Positions 39,401 through 49,655 of a stretch of 64,000 bases of DNA are shown in pieces; the first letter of the stretch is position 1; the number at the start of each line of letters is the position of its first letter. A model generated the notes under the pieces. The model was not told the origin of the DNA, did not search any database, and saw only the letters and a program-made list of their open reading frames with translations. Origin of the DNA: Proteromonas lacertae (taxonomy: Eukaryota > Sar > Bigyra > Opalinata > Proteromonadidae); NCBI GenBank assembly GCA_002245135.1, contig NGBS01000303.1:115379-179378 (forward strand). The letters run 5' to 3'. A program made the translations under genes and the position numbers.

Positions 39401-40254
39401 TTATAATAATGAAAAGAAGAAAGAAAGTTATGAATATGTTACAAGTTCATTATTATCTTCACCTTATACATTAGAATCAAGTAATATATCATTAAGTATA
39501 TATTGTTGTTATTATTCAATAGTTTTATCATTATTGTATGTTGGTAGAAGTACTGTTGTAAAGATTCAAGAGATATATAAACTATTAGGAGTTTATTGTC
39601 TTGTTACTTTATATATCTTTTCAATATTTTATGTTAGAGGTATTAAATTGATTGATATTCAAACTACGTTTGTAGATTTGTTGTTATTGGTTTTGTATTA
39701 TTATATAGCATTATCAAAAGTATTTTTACATTTTTATTTATCTTTATGAATAGCCAAAAACAAGATTAACAACAGAAAAACCAATCTCAACATTCACTAA
39801 TCAAATCACATTGATTAATTTCTGTGGACAAGTTGTTATTCATATTCTATTTCTAGAAACGTGTTATTTTTTCTCCATTTATCATGAAGAGTATATTGTT
39901 TCTATATTATTTTTATATAGAAAAGGAAATGAATCAGTATTTCTGTATTGGTTTGCTATTCAAGTTAATAATTTCTATATAAATTACACAGGAGAGCCAT
40001 TTAATGAAAGAATAATGGATAACAGAGGATTATTATTTTCAATTATTGGTTCATATGTTGTGATTGTGTTAATTTTATTTAATTTTTTCCCATTTTTATC
40101 AATCCTTTCATATGAACCTATTACAGATAGTTTAGTTCAGTTATTTATTGTTTTGATGATGTTGTTAGATGTTGTTGTATGTATGTTGTGGAGAAGATAT
40201 TGTGAAAATGGATTTATCAGTTTAAGTAAAGATTTAGTTAATAAGAGAAAGTAA
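36463..40254 (+). CDS. P5A-type ATPase (Spf1/ATP13A1-like)
   Basis: About ten introns (many TA-rich) and about 1130 aa. P-type ATPase motifs in order: ALLTGETIP in the actuator domain, PPELPMEMTLTV in membrane segment M4 (the P5A hallmark), FDKTGTLTS phosphorylation site, KGSPE in the nucleotide domain, and CGDGSNDLSAIK hinge motif. The N-terminus has the extra hydrophobic segments of P5A pumps. P5A ATPases sit in the endoplasmic reticulum and dislocate mistargeted transmembrane helices. Two small departures from the common consensus, TGET for TGES and GDGSND for GDGTND, are conservative. It is divergent from NDUFS8 with about 96 bp between starts. Confidence 0.9.
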
Positions 40255-40314
40255 TGTTTTTCTTTTTATGTTTGTTGAGAAAAGAAAGAAAAAAATAAAA
40301 TAATTACATATAAA

Positions 40315-42765
40315 TTAATTGATTTTAGTTTGACAATTATCTTTAACTGAAACTATTTCGTCTCCTTCTCTATATTTATAACTACTAAATCTACTATCAC
40401 ACATACATTTACCTGTGCTTGTATTACAAATACCATGATTACTACATTCATAACATTTATCTCCTTCTGTTGCTTTTATTGGAGTAGTTGGATTAGTAAT
40501 ACCAGTTCCACTTAATTCCAATGTATATCCACCTGCCGGTTTTCCATTATATGTTGTTGGTCCTCCATTCAATTCAGTTCCACAATACTATTGAATATTA
40601 CGATTAAAAATATACATATCTAAATTCTATTTTTATTGTAGTTGAAGAATCACATACATTTCCACTTAAAAGATTTCCATCCTTTGTAAATATAAATGGT
40701 CTAATTAGTATATTAACAATAAAATATACTTTCTCAATCCAGCTTTCATTAAAGCATCTGTAAATTTATCAACAGTGTATGAACTTTCAACTGTCTCTTC
40801 TCTCATATATTTTATTTTTATTGCATTTGTTGGAGGATTATTACATGTGAATGTAATTGATGGATATTTTATTGGACCTTCTGTTGATATTAGTCCATAA
40901 TTACATAATCCTAAATAACATTAATTAATTATAATATATATATACTATCACGACAAGTAGGACCAGTATAACCAGCATTACATTTACAATTATAAATACT
41001 CTCCATATCCCATTTACCATCATTACTATTCAACACACATTGACCATTGTTATTACAAACAGTTGATTCATAATTCTCAGATGGACAATCAACTAATAAA
41101 TAATAATAATATATATATATATATACATTGATTACAAGCTCCTCCAATGTAACCTGGTATACAATTACATTCATTATTACTACAAATACCTTTACCACCA
41201 CATATCTCAGGTTGATGATTTAAACTAAATAAAGATGTAGTTGCAGAGCTTAATTCACATGAAGCTATTTATGTTATATAATATATTATTTATATACATT
41301 CACCACAATCATAACCATCATAATCATCTGAACATTGACAATAAGGATATTGAGTAAAATCTTTATTACTATCTGAATCTGAAGGATGAGCTAATCTTAT
41401 GCCATTATTACATGTCTTTTTACCAATTTCACTTGCTACTTTACTGTATTTTCCACCTTTTAATCTACAATTATAAACTAAATCTTCTTTGTTATAATCA
41501 CCAGTTGCTTTGCCATAATCATAATTATATTCATAATTATCTCCTACATATCCTTGATTGATATTAGATGGTTTTGCTGCCTCTATACATTTACATATTC
41601 CATTACTTTGACATTTACCCAATCCACTACATTCCATATATATCTTACTACTGTCAGCTTCTACATAACAACCTGTAGTTTTACCATCCACAAACAGAGA
41701 ATTTGAAATAAGGAACATTAGTAAGCGGAGGTGCTGGTGATGGTGTTGGTGGTGTAACATAATCACTATCAGAAGGATCAACTTTACCTTTTTCAATAAG
41801 TGTAAATTTCATTATTTACCCTTTCTTTTCTATATCCTAATACTCTTGCATAAGGATCTACTACAAACCTTATTACTAATATATCATCATTAGGAGTAGT
41901 ATCTTTCTTCAAATCACTAACTCTATTCTTATTTATATCATCACCACCATCATCTTTATTATAAAAATACACTTTCACATCTCTAACAATTCCATTCTGT
42001 TTAATCATATCACGAATATCACTTCTTGTCATATAACCCTTTAATTTAAATATTTCATATCTACAATAATTATTATCTTTCTCTTTACAATTAATAATCA
42101 TAAACTCTAAATCAGAAAAATGAATCTCCAAATTTAATGAATGATGTTGAATCCCATTTATCTCTACCTGCTACAGCACCATATGGACATTCACGTTCAG
42201 TACAGGAAGGTCCTTTAAATCCTGGATCACATAAACAACCAAATATTCTATCAGCATCCCAATCAGTGTAATTGATCATTATATTATAGAGATTAAATGA
42301 TAGGAGTAATAGGAGAAGGAGAAGGAGTAGTAGGAGTAGGAGTAGGAGCAGTTAGTTTACTCACATCAACGAACTTTTTATGATAATTTCTCATGCTTAA
42401 ACACCTACCATGATTATCACACACATTACGACTTCTTGTATTTAAACATTCACTTCTTTCACACGATTTTCCTGTATAACCATATAAACACTCACATATT
42501 CCTTCATCTTTATTACATATTCCTCTATTTGAGCATTCTACATATTCTGTGTGATTTCCATCCCAACTTAAACCTGTTGGACAACTCTCTATTTAAATAA
42601 ATGTATTTTATTTATACTTAATGAACAGTCATATCCAATGAATGGAGCCACACACTCACACTCATCTTTACTATTACAGATGCCATTTCTATTACAATCA
42701 TTTGGACATGATATAACTACATATAATGATGACAATAAAATGAATATAGTGTTTATGTATCGCAT
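40315..42765 (-). CDS. Multi-EGF secreted or surface protein
   Basis: About nine exons, about 700 aa. A signal peptide (MRYINTIFILLSSLYVVIS) is followed directly by an EGF-like module (CPNDCNRNGICNSKDEC). Many Cys-rich EGF-like units follow, such as CNKDEGICECLYGYTG, CSGLGKCQSNGICKC, CSNNECNCIPGYIGG and CNAGYTGPTC, ending with ECSNHGICNTSTGKC. Two Pro/Thr/Ser-rich linkers (about 42298-42358 and 41715-41780) split the chain, typical of O-glycosylated spacers. A beta-rich non-EGF segment lies at about 42120-41830. No C-terminal membrane helix is seen, so the product is secreted or held by another partner. I prefer the Met at 42765; one at 42810 is also in frame. Confidence 0.65.
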
Positions 42766-42903
42766 ATAGGTTGAGATAATAAAAAATATAAAATATGTTG
42801 GATCAAACAATAATCAAACCTACATCAATATTCTTTTTCTTTTTTCTCCTCTATATATCCAATTCAAACCATTTAAATTTAATAAAAATTTTAAAAATAA
42901 TAA
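42766..42903 (-). other. Intergenic region between EGF gene and Tudor-like gene
   Basis: About 138 bp of T-rich DNA holding the EGF gene promoter and the 3' end of the upstream gene; nothing specific seen. Confidence 0.35.
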
Positions 42904-45760
42904 TTAATCTGTCATAATACGAGAAAAACTAACATATTTATCTACGTCACCAACTTTAACTAAATACAAACCATCTCCAATATATTCACTCACTTTACCA
43001 CTCTCATTCTCATACGGACAAGCACTAAACTCAATCTGACTACCAAATTTATAAATCGATCTCAATGCATAATTAGGTATATAGGAATACTTCTCACCAC
43101 AACTGGTTACTGTGTATCTCTTAGTATTCTTATCATATTCACAAATATTACCTTCAATCCATCTATCTTTATTAATATGAAATTCTACTTTTTCTTTCAT
43201 ATTAAACGCCTTTTTATAAGATGGATTTGTTTTATAATATTTACTGAAATTCTTATCCAAAAACACTCTTTTATTCGTCTTACCAACAGTTGTAGAAGAA
43301 AAGAACTCCTTTGGAGAACCGCAGAATATATACTCAGGATCTACAGCTTCATATAGACAACCAGTATTAATATCAATTATTTTATAAGTCCTTTCATTTT
43401 TCTTCTTTTCTAATACTCTACAACAACTCCACCATTTGAATACTCCAATGTATTTATAATAATAAACTAAATCACCACTTAAATAACTTCGTTTATCATC
43501 ATAAAATAGTGTATAGTAAATAGCGAAGTAAATACTACAGGGTATATACATTATATAAAACATTGGGACATCAAAGAGGTAATATAACAACCAATAAAAT
43601 AACGGATATGTTTTAATAATTCCTTTTTTAAATGATAATAATATGAATATGAAGAATGATGAGATTCTTTCAGTTAATAATGTGAAATAGGAAGGACCAG
43701 TCTCAGTTTCTTCATCATTATCATTTTCTTCTTCATTTTCATTGATATTGTTATTGTTGTTAACATTACTCTTTATTTCAATTAATTCCTCCTTCCTTCT
43801 TCTTCTTCCTCTTCTTCATCATCACTTTCTTCACTCTCCTCCTCTTCTTCTTCTTCTTCAGCTTCATCATCATCATTATTATTATCATTTTCTTCTTCAT
43901 TATTATTATTAAAGTGTTTAACTTTAGATAAGTTTATCTCTTCAATATCTTCATCTTCATCATCATCATTATTTTCACTATCATCATAATCACTACTACT
44001 GTTGCTGTTAGAATTACTGTTATTTTTACCTTTTCCTTTACCTTTCTTCTCTTTACGTAATACAATAAGTGATGCTAATGGAACATTCTTCTATTCATAA
44101 TAATAATAATTATTATTATATACAGTAAATTTATATCCTAAAGTTGGTAATAATTGTTCATACAAAACATACACATGATCATAATTCTTGGAGGTATAAT
44201 TCTGTAATATTTCAAATTGTTCTTCTACTTCTTGATATTGTATGCATTTACTGTATAATGTGTTATCTGTTAAATATTTCTCACATTCAGCTGATACTTT
44301 TCTGTAAAAGTCATTATAATAGTTGTTCATTAATATATTAATCTCTGATAATCTGTCTGATACATCATTGTATGTCTTTTCCTTCTTCTTATTACTTAAC
44401 CAATCTGAAATGGCTCGACGAGGCTTGAAGTAATTCTGAGAAATTTCTGGAAATAATCGGTTATTGTTCAATACATCACCAAATGAATCACTATTTTTAT
44501 ATAAATAAATAATCTATGTTTATACACTTTATTTTTCAATTCTTTCAATCTTATAATCTAATTCGTTATTTATCTTTACCACTTCTTCATCAACATTCTG
44601 TTGTATTTCCACCAACTTCTCATATGTCTTATCCAATATTGGTAAGGATGATTCATACAAACATGTTTGCTTCGATATATTCGTTATAATTTCAAATCTC
44701 TTCTTCATCTCTGAGTTTGGTATATCACTAAACTTCTTCTCTAAATAACTACTAATTGAATCTATTTGATTTTGTTTATGCATCATCTGCTTTAAGTGTA
44801 GTACAGATTTGTTGGAAATAAGGCCATTTTCTAGTTAATCTATTATAATATTCAATTGAATGAATTGTCTTTGATTCTTTCATTAAATAATTGATTAATG
44901 GGAATGATTGTTTTCTCATTAATGGGTGTTTCTAAGTCGACTTTTACTTCTACTAATCGTTCTGGAGGTTTGGGAAGAGATTGAAGCTCAAATTGAATAG
45001 TATTTCTAACAATAAAAAATAAAATACTAATTATACATTGATTCCTGCATGAATTTAATGTGTTTATGATATTCTTCATTCTCTTCTTCTAATCGACTAA
45101 TTTGAGCATCATATTCTTGTAGGCGATCCACTATTTCGTTGGGATATCTGTAACATCCATTCAACATGTAATCTTCATTCCCATCTATTGTTAATTTTAA
45201 TACAGGGTCGATGTAGAAATGCTTCTTCTTCAGTAGTTGATGATATTTTTGACTAGATTATTGATAATTAGAATAGTGTATACTGTAAAAGATCGAATTT
45301 TGTTACTATTGCCTATTAGTATGAGATAGTAATTATGAATATACTATTGCATTGTTTAAATAAGTTCTGTGTGTGTATAATTCTCTCAATGATGCTGTCA
45401 ATGCTTCATTGGACCTTAGAAATTTCTGCATGCATGTTATCTCCTCTTCAAAACGACTTTTAAGTGGTGAATTTAGGTTCAAATAGGTTACACTAAAAAT
45501 AGAAAAATCGAAAATACCAAAAAGACTCACACTCTTCGATAACTCTACTTTCCTCGTTTATACCATACTAATATTAATCAATATAACATATCTATAAATA
45601 CCATTGAAGGTGAAATTATAGAGTCGCTAGACAGTGGTGATTTTGTTTCTTGTGAAGAAGTGTCATTATAGCTGTCGTCGTATGTTGATGTTTTCACGAC
45701 TTTCTTCACAACACCTCTTGAATGGGATGAAAAAGAATGAGAATTCTGCTTGAGTGACAT
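42904..45760 (-). CDS. Coiled-coil, acidic, membrane and triple Tudor/SH3-like protein (frame interrupted)
   Basis: Minus-strand gene with several short introns, one only 22 nt (GTAGAAGTAAAAGTCGACTTAG is too long to treat as consensus, but it preserves frame). Order of regions: a Ser-rich start (MSLKQNSHSF), coiled coil to about 44100, a basic patch (KEKKGKGKGK), a long Asp/Glu/Asn run (43990-43700), two or three hydrophobic segments (about 43670-43510), and three small beta modules (about 43490-43310, 43210-43060, 43060-42910), e.g. VEFHINKDRWIEGNICEYD. Frame is broken at about 44790, 44531 and 43790; each break is healed by one base in an A or G run, so they may be consensus errors. Otherwise it could be two genes (45760-44776 and below) or a pseudogene. 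No orthologue recognised. Confidence 0.4.
43700..43990 (-). repeat. Acidic GAA/GAT coding microsatellite
   Basis: A long purine-rich run on the minus strand (TTC/ATC on plus) that encodes poly-Glu/Asp/Asn. It includes the point at about 43790 where the reading frame of the host gene shifts by one base, a place where replication or sequencing slippage is likely. Confidence 0.6.
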
Positions 45761-46077
45761 TAGTTCGGCTTGACAAAATTTTAATTCATTTTCCTTTTTA
45801 TTCGATTAGATAAACACTTCCTCGCCTTATCAATTATTATTTTTAAGAAAATGGTTGTTATGCTATATATCAGCATTACATAATAATTGATCTATAGAAG
45901 ATTTATTTTTTCTTTACTTTTATTAATATATCATAGCTGTATTCTGTAATTTGTATAAAGTAGTTTAATAAAACACTTTAAATGCTTTTAAGAGCTATGT
46001 CGATTAGAATTATTTCTATCTCACAATGAAAAAATACTCATAAAATATTTTAAAATATGTTAATAATCACTATCAAT
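45761..46077 (-). other. Intergenic region, no gene seen
   Basis: About 317 bp with the promoter of the coiled-coil/Tudor-like gene and the 3' end of the first IPS-repeat gene. Only AT-rich sequence; no ORF, repeat or motif recognised. Confidence 0.4.
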
Positions 46078-46878
46078 TTATTGAGACTCATTACTATTAC
46101 CTCTTAAATATTTATCAAGTTGTCTACCTGTTTTACCCATTATATTCATAGCTCCTTCATATATATTGCTCATAAATGTGGTTATTTGATCTTTACTAGG
46201 TATATAATCTTTCAATGTGGATTCATTAAAATACGCAGAAATCTGTTCAGCGGAGGGTATATATTTATTATACGTCTGCTCTGAGAAGAATTTCTGAATG
46301 TCTTCAACACTCGGAATATAACCTTTGTTTCTTGCATCAACGAAAAACTGTTGTATTTGTTCCAATGAAGGTAAATTGTTGAAAAAATATTTAATATCAT
46401 CTAAAGAAGGAATATGTGCATTAGCTGTAGCATTTGACCAATATTCTTGGATCTTTTCAATTGAGGGTAAATTGTTATATTTCAAAAAATTATCTATATC
46501 ATCATGTGAAGGTAAGGAATTTGTGAAATTTGCAAAGAATTGCTGAATTTGTTCTTGGCTAATTGAACTTTGAGAAGATAAAGAAGCTAAGTATTGTTGA
46601 AATTCTGCTATCTTTTTATCATAATCGTCTTTTGTTGCTGTTTTTAAGAATTCTGCTAGATCTGATACCTTTTGAACAGCATCTACTCCAATCTTTTTAG
46701 CAACTTCTATTGGCTCATTGTATCCTCCATTATTGTCTTTATTGGAAATCTGTTGAATTTCTCCTTTGATACTAGCTGCGAACATGTAGTTTAGGTCTAA
46801 ACTGTAATTGAGTTATTATATACAAACAAAAGCACCTAAAAACATAATACAGAACAATAATTGACAACAGCAACTCAT
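46078..46878 (-). CDS. Secreted IPS-repeat protein, copy 1
   Basis: Two exons; the intron 46823-46797 (27 nt) separates the signal peptide from the mature chain. About 257 aa. The signal exon begins MSCCCQLLFCIMFLGAFV. After a helical N-terminal region, the chain carries about six degenerate 28-32 residue units with a core such as IPSVEDIQKFF, LPSIEKIQEYW and IPSAEQISAYF: a Pro-Ser turn followed by an amphipathic helix ending in two aromatics. It is a tandem paralogue of the next gene upstream (47190-48005), with the intron at the same place and phase. No known family recognised; several N-x-S/T sites fit a secreted or lumenal protein. Function unknown. Confidence 0.6.
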
Positions 46879-47189
46879 GAACTTGACTAATTAAATTGAA
46901 TTAAGTCAGAAAATTAAAATTAAAAAAAGTCAAACTCAAGCTTTTTCCTTACTTTCAACTGAATTTATGGCTGGATGTCAATGATCTTAAACGGTGAAAT
47001 TATATCTTTTCATGTATTTTTTAAATGATTTCAATCATATAACGATATAATATATGATAAAACTTAATTCAAAAATGTAAATTTTGTCATTTTATGAGGC
47101 ATTTTATTCAAATATGATTAAAAACACATAGTAACTATATAATCATTGCCAAAAAAATAATGACTTTTAAATTTTGTATAAATTTTAAC
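46879..47189 (-). other. Intergenic region between tandem repeat-protein genes
   Basis: About 311 bp holding the promoter of copy 1 and the 3' end of copy 2. Nothing beyond AT-rich runs is seen. Confidence 0.4.
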
Positions 47190-48005
47190 TTAGAGTCTTC
47201 TTCCATTAGTATTATCATTGTTAAACAAATCTTTAATCATACTCGCTGTATCTGTAAAGAAACTCTTCACTGTTTCATAACTAGGGATGTAATCTGATAT
47301 AGAAATGTTACTAATAAAACTTTCTATTTGTTCAGTAGAAGGTATATAATCCAACCACTTTGAGTTTTCGAAAAAGTCTCTAACATCTTCCGGTTTAGGT
47401 ATATATCCTTTCTCTGACGCATCTTTGAAAAACGTCTCTAGATCCTGAATAAATGTCGAATTAAAAAAATCTTGAACATCCGTAAAAGAAGGCAGTGCTT
47501 GATAAAGTGATGAGTTTGTTACAAAGTCTTGAATATCTTGGATTGATGGCAAATGTGCATCTTTTAAGAAATTCTCAACATCTTCTGCAGAAGGTAGAAT
47601 TCCAGTTATATTTTCAAAGAATTGTTGAATATCTTCAGATGATGGAACATAACCGTCGAGAGTGATGTTTTGAATATATGTTTGAAATTCTGTGATTTTA
47701 TCTTTGAACTCATCCGATGTTAGGTTTTTCAAATATTCCCCGATAGTGTTAATACCTTCACCAGCATGTTCAACTGCTTCTTCGGCGAAGTTGTTTAGTT
47801 TTTCTTCAAATTTTGGTGGTTCTTTATTATCTCCACTACCTCTCAATGTTGATGCTTCTCCGTTCCAATGGAATATTTTGGCTGGATCATCTACCACACT
47901 AACGTCTATTTAAGTTAGTAAGAATAAAAGAAGATAAAAATATATACAAGCTAATATCATCAGCACCATGACACCAATATAAATATAAGAAGACTTAACA
48001 ATCAT
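47190..48005 (-). CDS. Secreted IPS-repeat protein, copy 2
   Basis: Two exons with intron 47947-47906 (42 nt), about 257 aa. The signal exon starts MIVKSSYIYIGVMVLMILA. The mature part again carries tandem units: VPSSEDIQQFF, LPSAEDVENFL, LPSIQDIQDFV, IPKPEDVRDFF, IPSTEQIESFI and IPSYETVKSFF. Both copies split a Tyr codon (T|AC) with the intron and keep the same length, so they arose by tandem duplication. Sequence outside the repeat cores has diverged widely, suggesting an old duplication. Not recognised. Confidence 0.6.
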
Positions 48006-48413
48006 TTCTTCACTACTATAATAGGGAAAACAAGAAATAAATGTTTAGAAAACTTGGCTTGATGTTTTCAATTTCAAAATTTCTCAACTGACTTGAAAGT
48101 GAATACTGAAGAATTCTATAGTCATATTTCAGAAATTTTCATTATTTTATGTTTTTCCATTAACATTGCAATATTACTATCACAAATCTTATGAAGGAAA
48201 AAAAAAAAACGAAATCATGAAAGAAAAACACATAATACTAACGTCTAGTATTGCTATATTATAATCCATATTCTAGAGATTTCACTTTAAAAAGTGTAAA
48301 TTACAGTCACATTTTGATTTCTTTCAATTTCTGAGAATGTTTCACTGAAAATTTATCAGATTGTATTGTATTTAACCACATTATTTCTGAAATTATTACA
48401 CTTTTACCATACT
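48006..48413 (-). other. Intergenic region, no gene seen
   Basis: About 408 bp. It should contain the promoter of repeat-protein copy 2 and the 3' end of PTAR1. A run of ten A (about 48199-48208) stands out; no ORF, tRNA or known site was found. Confidence 0.4.
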
Positions 48414-49619
48414 CTATGAAATGATACATGATTTACAGAAATTAAGAATAAAATCTTTATCTTCAATCAAAAAATAGGATATATAGCTAATAAACTCATA
48501 AAGATACTTCCACAATGATTCATGAAGTGGATATCTCAATATTAATTCATGAATAACAATTAATTCTCTATCACACAAATATTGATATTCTTCTTCTCCT
48601 CCTTTAACAATGTGATTATTGAAATACAATTCAAATAGTTTCTATTCATTAATAATATCAATATTATTATAATTATATACTAATCTATAATACATAGCTG
48701 AATAATCAGATATATTCATTCTAATCCATTTCTCATTTTCTATTAATTCATCTTCAACATATGATATTGCATTTTGTATTAGATATAATCTGTATTTCCA
48801 CCCATAATAACAACGTTTATGTATTTCACAACAACGAGATAAGAATTTTCTCTCTTGATTGAATAATGATTCTTTTGTTAATGTTTTATTTGGCTATAAT
48901 ATTGAAATGATATTATTGAGATATACAGTTTCATATTGTTTATATTCCATTGTATTAAATTCATAATTATATGTGATATGTGTTGGCTTATAATAATATT
49001 TATCATTTATTTGATTTGTCATTTGAAATACAATTGCTAATTTACGAAAAATATATTATAAAACATACTATTGGAATGTTTAAAATATAGTTTTGTGAAA
49101 TGATCTTTTGGAATTTGTTGTGATGGTAGTAATGGTAACAGTTGACGATAAACCCAATCACGATGTGACCAACTCATTTGGGTTTTTGGAAAAGAAAAAA
49201 ATATCAAATTCAAAACTTTCAACTCTTCTATCATTAAAGCAATATTTGACTGAATTAATAATTTTCTGATATTCCAAATTGTATAATTTTCAGGAAATAG
49301 CATCACACATGCTTTTAGAACAAATAATTTTTCTTTATTATCAGTGACCTAACAGATATTGATTAAAATATACTGTTTCAATAGATTTTAGTCGTTCTTT
49401 GCATTCTATTATTCTATGAAGGTTATATATAACTAATCAACCAATACAATTTAGAATGAACTTTTTTGTTTATGGCAAGTTTATGATCTGAAAGTATAAA
49501 AGGTTCATCACATTCCATATAAATAATAGCGTATTCATCTCTATTGATAATACTATTATTTATACATTTCCGTATCTCTGTTAAGAGTTTCAAGTAATAA
49601 TTCAAACATTTCAAAATTC
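48414..49619 (-). CDS. PTAR1: PTAR1-like protein prenyltransferase alpha repeat protein
   Basis: About six exons; the first intron (49565-49541, 25 nt) joins MFELLLETLNRDTE to IDEYAIIYMEC. The N-terminal wording (N-x-E-IDE...NKKxxxKLYW) and PPTA repeats ENYTIWNIRKLL, SWSHRDWVYRQL, RCYYGWKYRLYL, DYSAMYYRLVY and YPLHESLWKYL match PTAR1, the alpha subunit of geranylgeranyltransferase type III, which pairs with the RabGGT beta subunit to prenylate Ykt6 and F-box protein FBXL2 in animals. The order of repeats fits PTAR1 better than FNTA or RABGGTA. Partner and substrate here are inferred. Start is 37 bp from the divergent DDX1 start. Confidence 0.78.
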
Positions 49620-49655
49620 TATTCGTTTCAATTATATTTCAGATTGATTTTCTTC

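Noticed and set aside
44852-45079. Short ORF ending INQLFNERIKDNSFN as the end of a separate coiled-coil gene
   Set aside because: A 22-nt intron inside it leads to another frame (SFPLINYLMKESKT...) that continues the coiled coil much farther, so this ORF end is probably intron read-through.
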